Origin: Porphyromonas canoris
Lineage (GTDB): Bacteria; Bacteroidota; Bacteroidia; Bacteroidales; Porphyromonadaceae
Length of the DNA: 64,000 bases
Reading direction: 5' to 3'
Assembly (NCBI RefSeq): GCF_000769115.1
Contig: NZ_JQZV01000003.1
Location: forward strand, 186,001 to 250,000
Shown here: in pieces, positions 27,086-35,462 of the stretch
Position numbering within the stretch: position 1 is the stretch's first letter
How the letters are laid out: each line of letters starts with the position of its first letter
Position numbers and translations under genes: made by a program
Notes under the pieces: model-generated
The model's input: the letters and a program-made list of their open reading frames with translations, nothing else
What the model was told of the DNA's origin: nothing
Databases searched by the model: none

Positions 27086-27250
27086 ATGAAGAAGTTGTAT
27101 AGCATACTTACAATAGTATTTTATATTTTGGTTTTGGCTACTTTAGTTTTGTACTTTGCAGTACCGGAACAAAGACTCTTCTTTTTCACCACCGGTTTTA
27201 CAGCTGTCTTTGTCAGGATTTTCCAATATATTATTCGTAACTTCATCTGA
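27086..27250 (+). CDS. Small membrane protein within the oxidoreductase operon, 54 residues
   Basis: An open frame from ATG 27086 to TGA 27250 fills the gap between the alpha and beta subunit genes. It has two hydrophobic stretches, about residues 6-26 (SILTIVFYILVLATLVLYF) and 31-50, separated by a short VPEQR turn. It ends in a basic/aromatic tail (QYIIRNF). The beta-subunit start lies 13 bases after its stop, so it would be co-translated. I do not recognise the family. A chance frame is possible, but the size, hydrophobicity and fit to the gap favour a real gene. Confidence 0.6.
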   Translation: MKKLYSILTIVFYILVLATLVLYFAVPEQRLFFFTTGFTAVFVRIFQYIIRNFI

Positions 27251-27263
27251 AATATATACCACA

Positions 27264-28025
27264 ATGAATATTCAAGATATAATCAAGCCTGAGAACTTGG
27301 TCTATAAAAAACCGACACTTCTCAATGATACCACTATGCACTATTGCCCCGGTTGTAGTCATGGAGTGGTACACAAACTTGTAGCTGAAGTTTTAGAGGA
27401 AATGGGCTACGCAGATAAAACAATCGGTATAGCACCGGTTGGATGTGCTGTGTTTGCCTATCGCTATATTGATATTGACTGGCAAGAGGCCGCTCATGGT
27501 AGAGCTCCTGCCTTGGCAACGGCGATAAAGAGACTTATGCCGGAAAAACTTGTGTTTACATATCAAGGGGATGGGGACTTGGCAGCTATCGGTACAGCTG
27601 AAACTATTCATGCTGCGAACAGAGGCGAGAATATTGCCATAATATTTATCAATAATGGTATTTATGGTATGACCGGAGGGCAGATGGCACCTACCACACT
27701 TCCCGGAATGAAAACAGCTACCTCTCCGCAAGGGCGTACTGTTGAAATGAATGGTTATCCGCTTAAGATAGGAAATCTTCTTGCTCAGCTTGATGGCACT
27801 TGCTATGTAACACGTCAGGCTGTTCATAAACCGGCTAATGTGCGTAAGACAAAAGCCGCCATAAAGAAAGCGTTCCAAAACTCTCTCGATGGCAAAGGAA
27901 CTTCTATCGTAGAGGTGGTATCTACTTGTAACTCTGGTTGGAAACTTTCTCCTGCAAAATCCAATGAATGGATGGAAGAGAATATGTTCCCAATGTATCC
28001 TCTCGGAGACCTTAAGAATGAGTAA
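27264..28025 (+). CDS. 2-Oxoacid:ferredoxin oxidoreductase, beta (TPP-binding) subunit
   Basis: The thiamine pyrophosphate-binding subunit. CPGCSHG is near residue 26. The TPP motif runs from YQGDGDLAAIG through to FINNGIYGMTGGQ, with the expected GDGD and asparagine residues. It has 253 residues. The frame is open to 27156, but that extension overlaps the small membrane-protein gene, and MNIQDIIKPENL matches a typical N-terminus, so I chose 27264. Confidence 0.88.
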   Translation: MNIQDIIKPENLVYKKPTLLNDTTMHYCPGCSHGVVHKLVAEVLEEMGYADKTIGIAPVGCAVFAYRYIDIDWQEAAHGRAPALATAIKRLMPEKLVFTYQGDGDLAAIGTAETIHAANRGENIAIIFINNGIYGMTGGQMAPTTLPGMKTATSPQGRTVEMNGYPLKIGNLLAQLDGTCYVTRQAVHKPANVRKTKAAIKKAFQNSLDGKGTSIVEVVSTCNSGWKLSPAKSNEWMEENMFPMYPLGDLKNE

Positions 28026-28076
28026 AATTGGTAGAGGAAAAACAGAGTACTTAACTATACTAAAAGAATACGAACC

Positions 28077-28622
28077 ATGACTTGTGAAATACTAATAGCC
28101 GGCTTTGGCGGACAGGGTGTACTATCAATGGGTAAAATATTGGCTTACTCTGGACTTATGGGAGGAAAAGAAGTTTCTTGGATGCCTGCTTATGGTCCGG
28201 AACAACGTGGTGGTACAGCCAATGTTACCGTTATAGTGAGTGATGATAAGGTAAGCTCTCCGATTCTTAACTCCTATGATATTGTAGTAGTGTTGAATCA
28301 ACCTTCATTGGATAAGTTTTTGAATTCGGTAAAGCCAGGAGGTATCTTGATTTATGATGATAACTCTATCCCCGTACCTCCTAAAAGAGATGATATCAAT
28401 ATTTATCTTGTAGAAGGAGTTAAGGCTTCCGTAGAGATGGCGAATGATAAGGTTTTCAATATGATTATTCTTGGAGGTCTTTTGAAAGTTGCTCCTATTG
28501 TGGATTTGCAACACATCACCTTGGGACTTAAGAAATCTCTTCCTGAAAGACACCACAAACTTATTCCGATGAATGAGGAGGCCATTAAGAAGGGAATGGA
28601 AATTATCAAGAAGATAAACTAA
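28077..28622 (+). CDS. 2-Oxoacid:ferredoxin oxidoreductase, gamma subunit
   Basis: The gamma domain starts EILIAGFGGQGVLSMGKIL and carries the usual GPEQRGGTANV motif, which are the family signatures. It has 181 residues and completes a delta-alpha-beta-gamma set. It sits 51 bases after the beta gene and before a strong terminator, so it is the operon's last gene. Confidence 0.88.
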   Translation: MTCEILIAGFGGQGVLSMGKILAYSGLMGGKEVSWMPAYGPEQRGGTANVTVIVSDDKVSSPILNSYDIVVVLNQPSLDKFLNSVKPGGILIYDDNSIPVPPKRDDINIYLVEGVKASVEMANDKVFNMIILGGLLKVAPIVDLQHITLGLKKSLPERHHKLIPMNEEAIKKGMEIIKKIN

Positions 28623-28630
28623 GGTAATAA

Positions 28631-28647
28631 AGATCCATAGAGGATCT
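28631..28647 (+). other. Short perfect hairpin after the gamma subunit
   Basis: AGATCC at 28631 pairs with GGATCT at 28642, nine bases after the stop. There is no clear T-run, so its role is unclear; it may stabilise the mRNA end. Confidence 0.35.
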
Positions 28648-28664
28648 TCTCGTAAAAAAAAATG

Positions 28665-28706
28665 ATGCGAGAAAGGAGCTTGAAACCTCTTTTCTCGCAT
28701 TTTTTT
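28665..28706 (+). terminator. Intrinsic terminator of the oxidoreductase operon
   Basis: ATGCGAGAAA at 28665-28674 pairs with TTTCTCGCAT at 28691-28700, then seven T. Confidence 0.88.
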
Positions 28707-28772
28707 GATTCCGTTACAGACTTACTTTATTAAGTACCATTTGAGGTTATGAGACAGAGTAATAAATCTCTT

Positions 28773-29399
28773 CTATTGTGTAATAGAAGTATTCCGTAAA
28801 GAGAGAGTGCCTAATGGCATTAGGGCATTGATTAAGTGGATAGTACAAGGTATATATATATCTTCCAGAGTAATTTTAGCCTCTTGTATTACTCCTTTTT
28901 TTAGTAGGGATGCTCTTTGAGTCCCTTTAAGTAGAGGAGTTGACGGAGTTTTATAAATACCGGACTTCTCTATTACAATATTGGTATAGCTCGTGTCAGA
29001 TATAAATCCATCAGGTGTAACAATGATGATTTCATCGTTTGGCTGTAATCCTTCTTTTAGATTTTCAAAGGATTCTCTATTGGCATATTTGAAGTTGTAC
29101 CAAGATAGATCTTTTACATAAACAGGTATAAGTCTTTCTATTTTTCTTGTGCTATATTTTGATAGAGATATCTGCTTAATCGTTTCTCTATACGTTATAG
29201 TACACTTATATAGAGAGGTAGGATCAGACAAAACCACATCTGTATCTAATCTTTCTTTTATTTCCTCCCATGATGGGGGAGAGAAGTGATGAGCTACCCC
29301 TGTTGCGTACATTCTTTCTTGATGGAACTCTAAGTTATTCACTACTCCACCACGAATGGATAATGTTTCAATAAAAAGTGGGGCAGATCCGTTAAACAT
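28773..29399 (-). CDS. pabC: Aminotransferase class IV protein, probable aminodeoxychorismate lyase
   Basis: A class IV PLP-enzyme fold, 208 residues. The pyruvate-releasing PabC step makes p-aminobenzoate for folate. In such enzymes the PLP lysine is in the mid-chain; YNFKYANRES near residue 106 is a plausible site. The segment SDTSYTNIVIEK near residue 145 is the conserved (E/S)-x-(S/T)-x-x-N-I motif, and PLLKGTQRASLL is the PLL-G-R motif. It overlaps pabB by eight bases. Distinguishing it from a branched-chain aminotransferase rests mainly on this context. Confidence 0.8.
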   Translation of the reverse strand: MFNGSAPLFIETLSIRGGVVNNLEFHQERMYATGVAHHFSPPSWEEIKERLDTDVVLSDPTSLYKCTITYRETIKQISLSKYSTRKIERLIPVYVKDLSWYNFKYANRESFENLKEGLQPNDEIIIVTPDGFISDTSYTNIVIEKSGIYKTPSTPLLKGTQRASLLKKGVIQEAKITLEDIYIPCTIHLINALMPLGTLSLRNTSITQ

Positions 29400-30372
29400 G
29401 GGGGATATAGATTTTTTGAATAATTTCGCGATATTCGTTTTCTACAACAGAGTTAATTGTAATACCTCCTCCACTCCTGAAGAAGAGACTCCCTCCCTCT
29501 TTCTCTATATAACGGATTATTACTCCTGTATCCATCGTTTCTCCGTTAAACATTCCCATAATTCCGGTATAATATCCTCTTGTTTGCTGTTCTGCCTCAC
29601 GTATGATTTGCAGAGTAGCCTCTTTAGGAGCTCCCGATATGGAACCGGCAGGAAGAAGAGTGTCTATAATATCTCCAATGCTCTCTTTCCAGTTTGGAGA
29701 TAAAGTCCCGGTTATGGTTGAACTTACTTGTAATAGCTCTCCTTGAGGAGATATTATCTTATCTATGTATCTAAAGTGTTCTACTTTTACATTATGTGCA
29801 ACCATATTTAAGTCATTCCGGATAAGATCGACAATTGTATGATGCTCTGCAGTCTCTTTATAGTCAGATAAAATCACCTCCTTGGCATTGGGAATAGTCG
29901 CATCTATCGTCCCCTTCATCGGATGAGCAGAGATTTTTCCATGTTCATCTATTGAAATAAATGTTTCCGGAGAGAAGCATACCCACTTGTCAGGAACATA
30001 CATCTTGTATTTTGCCTTGGAATATACAAAGACCTCCTTCAGAGAATGAGGTAAAGATATGGGTGTTCTTACGGTCAAATTAGTAAGAAATGTATCTCCT
30101 CTCATCAATCCTTCCATCACTCTATTAAAGCGTTTGGTATAACTTTCTAACGACTCCGGGATTGCTTTTAGAGTCAAAGGACATTTTTCAAAAGCGTTAG
30201 GATAGTTAGAGTACTTCTGAATAGAGTATAGAACATCCGTTTGTTTATTAGGATGAGGTAGGATCAAACCTGCAGATTTTTCAAAATTAACGGCAAAAAT
30301 AAAGGGAGTATTCGTGGCTCCCAATCTGTTCATCTCTTCTATAAGAGAATTGTAAGATATCTCTGTTATCAT
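29392..30372 (-). CDS. pabB: Aminodeoxychorismate synthase component I
   Basis: The chorismate-binding domain is complete: LRNDLNMVA-like (DLIRNDLNMVAHN), a Lys/Glu-rich ISAHPMKGTIDAT, and LLPAGSISGAPKEATLQII near the C-terminus. It has 326 residues, a short form without the long N-terminal tryptophan-binding part. I chose ATG 30372 because the frame's extension to 30420 overlaps a -7 box. It lies head-to-head with pabA and directly before pabC, so the trio makes PABA. Confidence 0.85.
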   Translation of the reverse strand: MITEISYNSLIEEMNRLGATNTPFIFAVNFEKSAGLILPHPNKQTDVLYSIQKYSNYPNAFEKCPLTLKAIPESLESYTKRFNRVMEGLMRGDTFLTNLTVRTPISLPHSLKEVFVYSKAKYKMYVPDKWVCFSPETFISIDEHGKISAHPMKGTIDATIPNAKEVILSDYKETAEHHTIVDLIRNDLNMVAHNVKVEHFRYIDKIISPQGELLQVSSTITGTLSPNWKESIGDIIDTLLPAGSISGAPKEATLQIIREAEQQTRGYYTGIMGMFNGETMDTGVIIRYIEKEGGSLFFRSGGGITINSVVENEYREIIQKIYIPHV

Positions 30373-30396
30373 GCTCTCTATACCTTGCTTGGTATG

Positions 30397-30404
30397 CAAA
30401 TATA
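30397..30404 (-). promoter_or_regulatory. -7 box TATATTTG for pabB
   Basis: It reads TATATTTG on the minus strand, 24 bases upstream of the pabB start chosen here. Confidence 0.6.
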
Positions 30405-30428
30405 GTGTATTTTTGGGCAAAAATAGCT

Positions 30429-31013
30429 ATGAAGCGAATTAGAGTTCTTATTATCAATCATCATGACTCATTTGTGTACAACTTAGTACAGATTGTGAGA
30501 GAGTTCGGGATGTGCGACTACACAATAGTAAATGAAGAAGATCTCTCTTCCTCATGGCATTTGTTTTCCACTCATACCCACATTTTGCTTTCACCTGGTC
30601 CGGGATTACCTTATGAGTATGATAGGCTTTTAGAAGTGGTACGAACTTTTGCTCCAACTCATTCCATATTGGGTGTCTGTCTTGGGTTGCAAGCCATGGT
30701 TTTGGCTTTAGGAGGTAAGCTTGAATGCCTTACCTCTCCAAAGCATGGGCATGCCGGGATATTGGAGATTCTTAATAAAGATTCTCTTCTGTTGGCTCAT
30801 TTGGATTTACCTGTTTGGGTTGGTAGATACCATTCATGGGTTGCCGACAAGAAGAGTTTACCCAAAGATTTTTCGGTAGATGCTCTTGATGATGAGGGGA
30901 ATATAGCAGTTTTATCTCATGCTAAATTTAGGATGTGGGGCGTACAATTTCACCCCGAATCTATTATGACTCCACAAGGAAGAAAGATGATTGAAGCATG
31001 GTTGCTGAGTTAG
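30429..31013 (+). CDS. pabA: Aminodeoxychorismate/anthranilate synthase glutaminase component
   Basis: A class I glutamine amidotransferase. The oxyanion strand LLSPGPGLP is near residue 50, the nucleophile elbow GVCLGLQAM near residue 80, and the catalytic histidine-glutamate in VQFHPESI near residue 175. It supplies ammonia to the chorismate-using partner. Its neighbour is pabB, divergently transcribed, so PABA synthesis is the most likely role over tryptophan. I chose ATG 30429 (MKRIRVLIINHHDSF). It has 194 residues. Confidence 0.88.
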   Translation: MKRIRVLIINHHDSFVYNLVQIVREFGMCDYTIVNEEDLSSSWHLFSTHTHILLSPGPGLPYEYDRLLEVVRTFAPTHSILGVCLGLQAMVLALGGKLECLTSPKHGHAGILEILNKDSLLLAHLDLPVWVGRYHSWVADKKSLPKDFSVDALDDEGNIAVLSHAKFRMWGVQFHPESIMTPQGRKMIEAWLLS

Positions 31014-31018
31014 AGGAT

Positions 31019-31049
31019 TTGGTGGTTTCAGAATTTCTTTCTACCTTTG
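31019..31049 (+). promoter_or_regulatory. Promoter of the initiator tRNA
   Basis: TTG at 31019-31021 and TACCTTTG at 31042-31049, with a 20-base spacer. The tRNA begins 17 bases further on. The start region is similar to that of tRNA-Leu (GCAACGCAA). Confidence 0.7.
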
Positions 31050-31065
31050 CAACGCAAAACGAAAT

Positions 31066-31137
31066 CGCGGAGTGGAGCAGTGGCAGCTCGTTGGGCTCAT
31101 AACCCAAAGGTCGTAGGTTCGAATCCTGCCTCCGCAA
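31066..31137 (+). tRNA. Initiator tRNA-fMet (anticodon CAU)
   Basis: The anticodon CAT is at 31098-31100. Initiator traits are visible: a C1-A72 mismatch in the acceptor stem, three consecutive G-C pairs at the anticodon stem base (GGG/CCC), and an A11-U24 pair in the D stem. There is a TTCGAAT T loop and no encoded CCA. Confidence 0.95.
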
Positions 31138-31144
31138 CTAAGTA

Positions 31145-31183
31145 GAAGACCTGGTCCAAGTTATGGATTGGGTCTTTTCTTTG
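31145..31183 (+). terminator. Probable terminator after tRNA-fMet
   Basis: GAAGACC pairs with GGTCTTTTC across a 17-base interior, followed by a T-rich tail. Confidence 0.55.
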
Positions 31184-31313
31184 TTATAATGTTACTATGT
31201 TTTAAGGCTATAAATTCACTAAAAAAAGGTATTGCCCATATTGAACAAAACATTGAAATTTGCGAAACTTACTGACATCAAACAATAAAACATTTATAAT
31301 AGAGAAAGAACTC

Positions 31314-33791
31314 ATGAAGAAAATTTCATTTTTACTTGGAGCCTTACTCGTTTCATTGCCCGTGGCTCAGGCAAATGTTTCTACTACTTCGGTGGTAGAG
31401 CAGGCTCCCCACAAGCATTATAAGCTTTCGGGAAAAGTTATAGATGCATCCACACAAAAACCATTGCCATACGTTGTTGTTAGAGTAGTGGGATCAAGCG
31501 ATGGTGCATCTGCGAAGAAGGATGGAACATTCGTAATGGAGGAGCTTCATCGCCCTCAAGGTAAACTTCGTATAGTCCTAATGGGTTATAAGACTCAAGA
31601 GTTTGACTATGATGTAACGAAGAAGAGCGAAATTATATTGGCTCTTGAACCTTCTGTATTTAATATAGACGAAGTCGTGGTCTCTGCCAACAGGACAGAA
31701 ACAAAGCGCAGGCAGGCTCCTGTATTAGTAAATGTAACAGACGCTAAGCTTTTTGAGGCAACCGCTTCTGTCAACTTGGATCAAGCATTGAAGTTTAATC
31801 CCGGTGTAAGAGTTGAAGACAACTGTCAAAACTGCGGTTTTAATCAAGTTAGAATCAACGGATTGGATGGACCATATTCACAAGTAGTTATCAACTCCAG
31901 AAGTATTTTTAGCTCACTGGCAGGAGTTTATGGCTTGGAAATGTTCCCAACAGAGATGATCGATAGAGTGGAAGTAGTGCGTGGTGGCGGTTCTGCTATT
32001 TTTGGATCCAGCGCCATCGGCGGTACAATAAATATTATTACGAAGGCACCAAGTAGGAATATGACTACTGTCTCTTACAACACAGAGCTGTATCAAGACA
32101 ATTGGACTAAGCCTATGCACAATGCAAACTTTTTCTCATCCGTTGTCTCTTCGGATCTCCAAAGCGGTATCTCCGTGTATGGTCGTATGAAAGAGAGAGA
32201 CGGTATAGATGTTGTACGTCCCGGAAGTTTGGTAAAAGCCGATAAGGATTTGGGAACAAAGGATGGACAAGATGGATATTCCGAACTTCCAAAGTTGAAA
32301 AGCGTAACTGTAGGTACTTCTGCATTTTTGAATCCTTGGCATCAGGGGAAACTTTCTCTTGACTATTTCTATACACAAGAAGACAGACGCGGTGGTAACA
32401 ACTTGGAAAAGCCGGAACATGAAGCAAATATTGCTGAAAGCTTGAAGCACAATATTCATACAGGTATTCTTCGTTTGGATCAATATGTTGCGGATGGAGC
32501 CGGTTTTATCACTGCTTTTGGAGCGGTAAGCCACACACTTCGCCGTAGCTATTATGGTGGAGGCCCTGTTACTCCGGACAACTTGGTAGGATCCAATCCT
32601 ATTTCTCCCGAAGATGCAGCAAAAGGATTAGGAGCTTATGGATTGACTAAAGACCTTACAGCCCAAATGGGATTGCAATATGTACACAATTTTCAAAAGC
32701 TTCTTTTCATGCCTTCAGCATTGACTGTTGGAGGAGAATATACATACAACAGACTTAATGACAGCAGTGGAAACAGACCATTGGCAATAGGACAGCACAC
32801 TCGCACTTCCAGTCTTTTTGCTCAAAACGAGTGGAAGAATGACAAGCTCGGTTTCCTTTTGGGCTTGCGTTACGATCACGTAGGATTATCAACGGATGAG
32901 AAGCATGCGAAGTTAGGACTGAGCACTCTTGATATTCTTACTCCTCGTGCCACACTACGCTATAATCCTACGGAAGATATCAATATTCGTCTTTCTTACG
33001 CAGAAGGTTTCCGTGCTCCTGCATACTTTGAAGAAGAGTTGCACGTAGCTTTTGCCAATGGAGAAGGAAAGCCTCGTATATTGTCTCCTGACCTCAGAGA
33101 AGAGCGCTCTAATAGCTTTACCGGTTCTGTGGATTACTATACAACACTTTCGGACAATATCTCTCTCAATTTGATGTTGGAAGGGTTCTACACCAGAATT
33201 TTCAATAAGTTTGTTGCCGTAGAAAAAGAGGATTATACCTATGTACAGAATGTCGATGAAGACGGGCACAAGGTAAATGCTTCTGTTTATGGTGCCAACT
33301 TTGAAATGAGATTAGCTTACAAAAAGCTGACATCACTTCAGTTGGGTTATACTGTTCAGCGCAGCTTGTTCGATCGTCCGCAACGTGCAATAGAAGATGT
33401 GGATAAGAAGAAAGAGTTTATGAGAACTCCGAATCAATACGGATACTTTGTGTGGAGTTTGACACCGACAGACAGATTTTCATTTAACCTTACCGGAGAC
33501 TTCACCGGCTCTATGTATGTTCCTCACGAACACGGAGACAAGGAAGGTGTTTATATCACCAATGATGGAGAAAATAAGATTGTCTTTACCTCTCCGTTCT
33601 TTGCTTTGAACACGAAAGTAGCGTATAAGTTTGCATTCGGATCTACGGATATGGAAGTAAACTTCGGTATCAACAATCTTTTGAATGCTTACCAAAAAGA
33701 CTTCGATGAAGGTCCAAACCGTGCTTCGGCTTATGTTTATGGTCCTAAATCACCAAGAAGCATCTTTGCCGGTATAAAGTTGAGCTTGTAA
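31314..33791 (+). CDS. TonB-dependent outer-membrane receptor
   Basis: A signal peptide (residues 1-20, ending VAQA) is followed by a carboxypeptidase-D-like regulatory domain (about 37-110), typical of Bacteroidota TonB receptors. The plug domain then has NCQNCGFNQVRINGLDG and FGSSAIGGTINIITK, and the 22-strand barrel follows. FRAP (in EGFRAPAYFEEELHV) and a SPDL box (ILSPDLREERS) occur in the usual haem/siderophore receptor positions. The substrate is unproven; the second HmuR-like gene near 57.9 kb is the better haem candidate. I chose ATG 31314 (825 residues) because the signal peptide starts there. Confidence 0.88.
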   Translation: MKKISFLLGALLVSLPVAQANVSTTSVVEQAPHKHYKLSGKVIDASTQKPLPYVVVRVVGSSDGASAKKDGTFVMEELHRPQGKLRIVLMGYKTQEFDYDVTKKSEIILALEPSVFNIDEVVVSANRTETKRRQAPVLVNVTDAKLFEATASVNLDQALKFNPGVRVEDNCQNCGFNQVRINGLDGPYSQVVINSRSIFSSLAGVYGLEMFPTEMIDRVEVVRGGGSAIFGSSAIGGTINIITKAPSRNMTTVSYNTELYQDNWTKPMHNANFFSSVVSSDLQSGISVYGRMKERDGIDVVRPGSLVKADKDLGTKDGQDGYSELPKLKSVTVGTSAFLNPWHQGKLSLDYFYTQEDRRGGNNLEKPEHEANIAESLKHNIHTGILRLDQYVADGAGFITAFGAVSHTLRRSYYGGGPVTPDNLVGSNPISPEDAAKGLGAYGLTKDLTAQMGLQYVHNFQKLLFMPSALTVGGEYTYNRLNDSSGNRPLAIGQHTRTSSLFAQNEWKNDKLGFLLGLRYDHVGLSTDEKHAKLGLSTLDILTPRATLRYNPTEDINIRLSYAEGFRAPAYFEEELHVAFANGEGKPRILSPDLREERSNSFTGSVDYYTTLSDNISLNLMLEGFYTRIFNKFVAVEKEDYTYVQNVDEDGHKVNASVYGANFEMRLAYKKLTSLQLGYTVQRSLFDRPQRAIEDVDKKKEFMRTPNQYGYFVWSLTPTDRFSFNLTGDFTGSMYVPHEHGDKEGVYITNDGENKIVFTSPFFALNTKVAYKFAFGSTDMEVNFGINNLLNAYQKDFDEGPNRASAYVYGPKSPRSIFAGIKLSL

Positions 33792-33800
33792 TCTGATCCG

Positions 33801-33851
33801 ATCTCTCAGCCATTATTTCTCTCTTTGTGAGGAGGTGGCTGAGAGATTGTT
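33801..33851 (+). terminator. Intrinsic terminator after the TonB-dependent receptor
   Basis: ATCTCTCAGCCA at 33801-33812 pairs with TGGCTGAGAGAT at 33836-33847, followed by TGTTTT. Confidence 0.8.
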
Positions 33852-33897
33852 TTATGGCTCAATCGTTTATAAATAAGGCTCGCATCGTTTTTTTTAT

Positions 33898-33905
33898 TAT
33901 ATTTG
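33898..33905 (+). promoter_or_regulatory. -7 box TATATTTG for the superoxide dismutase gene
   Basis: It matches TAnnTTTG. It lies 47 bases before ATG 33953 and inside the upstream extension of the frame, so the extension is untranslated. Confidence 0.6.
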
Positions 33906-33952
33906 CATACGGAAAATCGAAGGCACGAGTTCTATATAAAATATTAAGCCAA

Positions 33953-34702
33953 ATGAGACGGATTTTTACGCTCTCTTGTGCATTCTTTCTGCTTGGGACA
34001 TCTCTTTTTAGCTGTTCACAGAAAGCGGTCGAAGAAGAAACAGGAGAAACCAAAAACAACACAGAGATCACGGCAGCTGCCGACTCTGAAATTATTAACA
34101 CAAAAACACAAGATAGTATGGTATTTGAACTTTTGAAACTGCCTTATGCAACAGATGCATTGGCTCCTGTAATAAGCAAGCGCACAGTAGAACTACACCA
34201 TGGCAAGCACCTTCAAGCCTATGTAGACAATCTTAACAAGCTGCTTCCGGGCTCCGGATTGGAAGGTAAAGAGCTTATCGAGATCGTGAAGTCTTCCGAT
34301 GGTGGTATCTTCAACAATGCAGGACAGATCTTGAATCATAACCTCTATTTCACACAGTTTTCTCCTAATGGAGGTGAAAACCCTAAGGGAGAATTGGGTG
34401 CTGCGATAGATGCTACATGGGGATCTTTTGACGCATTCAAGGCAGAGTTTAAGACAAAAGCAACTACTCTTTTCGGTTCAGGCTGGGCATGGCTTGCTTG
34501 CGATAAGGATGGTAAGCTTGTTATTACTCAAGATAAGAACGGTAGCAACCCTGTGGTGGACAACTTGATTCCTCTTATGGGAATTGATGTTTGGGAACAT
34601 GCTTACTACCTGGATTATGAAAACAAGAGAGCAGACCATATAGACGCCGTTTGGAGCATTATCGACTGGAATGTGGTAAACGAACGCTACATTGCAAGAT
34701 AA
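33953..34702 (+). CDS. Superoxide dismutase (Fe/Mn type) with lipoprotein signal
   Basis: From ATG 33953 the first residues read as a lipoprotein signal: RRIFTLSC, a hydrophobic FFLLG, then the lipobox SLFSC with the cysteine at residue 21. A polar linker of about 35 residues follows, then a full Fe/Mn dismutase: the metal histidines in ELHHGKH and LNHNLYF, and aspartate and histidine in IDVWEHAYY. The glutamine in NNAGQ suits the Fe or cambialistic class. The dismutase proper resembles P. gingivalis Sod, which is cytoplasmic, so the leader is unusual. An internal ATG at 34118 (residue 56) starts MVFELLKLPYA, the normal cytoplasmic N-terminus. Confidence 0.9.
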   Translation: MRRIFTLSCAFFLLGTSLFSCSQKAVEEETGETKNNTEITAAADSEIINTKTQDSMVFELLKLPYATDALAPVISKRTVELHHGKHLQAYVDNLNKLLPGSGLEGKELIEIVKSSDGGIFNNAGQILNHNLYFTQFSPNGGENPKGELGAAIDATWGSFDAFKAEFKTKATTLFGSGWAWLACDKDGKLVITQDKNGSNPVVDNLIPLMGIDVWEHAYYLDYENKRADHIDAVWSIIDWNVVNERYIAR

Positions 34703-34758
34703 GCCCCGACAGACAGAAGAGTATTTTACAAACAACGTAGAATTATAAAAAGATAAAG

Positions 34759-34800
34759 GCCTGCATTTCTTACACAGAAAGAGGAAATGCAGGCTTCTAT
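34759..34800 (+). terminator. Intrinsic terminator after the superoxide dismutase gene
   Basis: GCCTGCATTTC at 34759-34769 pairs with GAAATGCAGGC at 34784-34794; a TTCTATTTT tail follows. Confidence 0.8.
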
Positions 34801-34907
34801 TTTGCTTATTCCTTACCTCCTGATCTCATAAAAAGGTTTCGAGATAAGATCAGAGTCTTTTCAACGAATAATTGAGGTGGAATGGCAGCTCACAAACTAA
34901 AACATTT

Positions 34908-35390
34908 ATGGCAACAAAGAATCAGAATCTTTCTTCTTATGACCCCGAATCAGTCCCTTTTGCGGGAGGCTTAAAGATCGCTATTACTGTCGCAAGATGG
35001 AATTCCAATATTACCTATGCACTTCTTGATGGGGCAATATCTGCTCTAAAGGAGCATGGAGTGGAGAGTCAAGACATAGATGTCTTCTATGTGCCGGGTA
35101 CATTTGAACTTGTTCACTCTTCTGCTTCTCTTGTACGAATGGAGAAGTATGATGCTGTCATAGCCATAGGCTGTGTCATTCAAGGGGAAACGCCTCACTT
35201 TACATTCATATCCGATGCTGTGGCAAACGGGTTGGCGTCCCTGAATATGAACTCATCTGTCCCGGTAATATTCGGTGTCCTTACAACGGATAATATGGAG
35301 CAGGCAGAAGAAAGAGCCGGAGGAAAGCATGGAAACAAGGGTGTGGAAGCCGGAATAACAGCCATACAAATGGCAAAGCTGTTTGGCTAA
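34908..35390 (+). CDS. ribH: 6,7-Dimethyl-8-ribityllumazine synthase
   Basis: RibH makes the lumazine precursor of riboflavin and assembles into icosahedral or pentameric particles. The family motifs are IAITVARWNSNIT, VPGTFELVHSS, the active-site IGCVIQGETPHFTFI (histidine near residue 94) and GVLTTDNMEQAEERAGG. It has 160 residues. I chose ATG 34908; the frame extension to 34872 lacks family similarity. It is followed after about 15 bases by the tRNA-Tyr promoter box. Confidence 0.93.
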   Translation: MATKNQNLSSYDPESVPFAGGLKIAITVARWNSNITYALLDGAISALKEHGVESQDIDVFYVPGTFELVHSSASLVRMEKYDAVIAIGCVIQGETPHFTFISDAVANGLASLNMNSSVPVIFGVLTTDNMEQAEERAGGKHGNKGVEAGITAIQMAKLFG

Positions 35391-35405
35391 ATCGGAGAAA
35401 TATTC

Positions 35406-35413
35406 TACCTTTG
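35406..35413 (+). promoter_or_regulatory. -7 box TACCTTTG for tRNA-Tyr
   Basis: It matches TAnnTTTG and lies 49 bases before the tRNA, so the precursor has a 5' leader of about 40 bases. Confidence 0.6.
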
Positions 35414-35417
35414 CGGG

Positions 35418-35458
35418 GCAAATAGGGGAGACGAAGCATAATGCCTCTACTATTTGCA
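35418..35458 (+). other. Hairpin in the tRNA-Tyr precursor leader
   Basis: GCAAATAG near 35417 and CTATTTGC near 35450 are exact complements around about 24 bases that contain GCATAATGC. It would be a stable arm on the 5' leader. Role unknown. Confidence 0.4.
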
Positions 35459-35462
35459 CATT

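Noticed and set aside
31260-31313. Upstream start for the TonB-dependent receptor
   Set aside because: The extension would put 18 polar residues before a textbook signal peptide that begins at ATG 31314.
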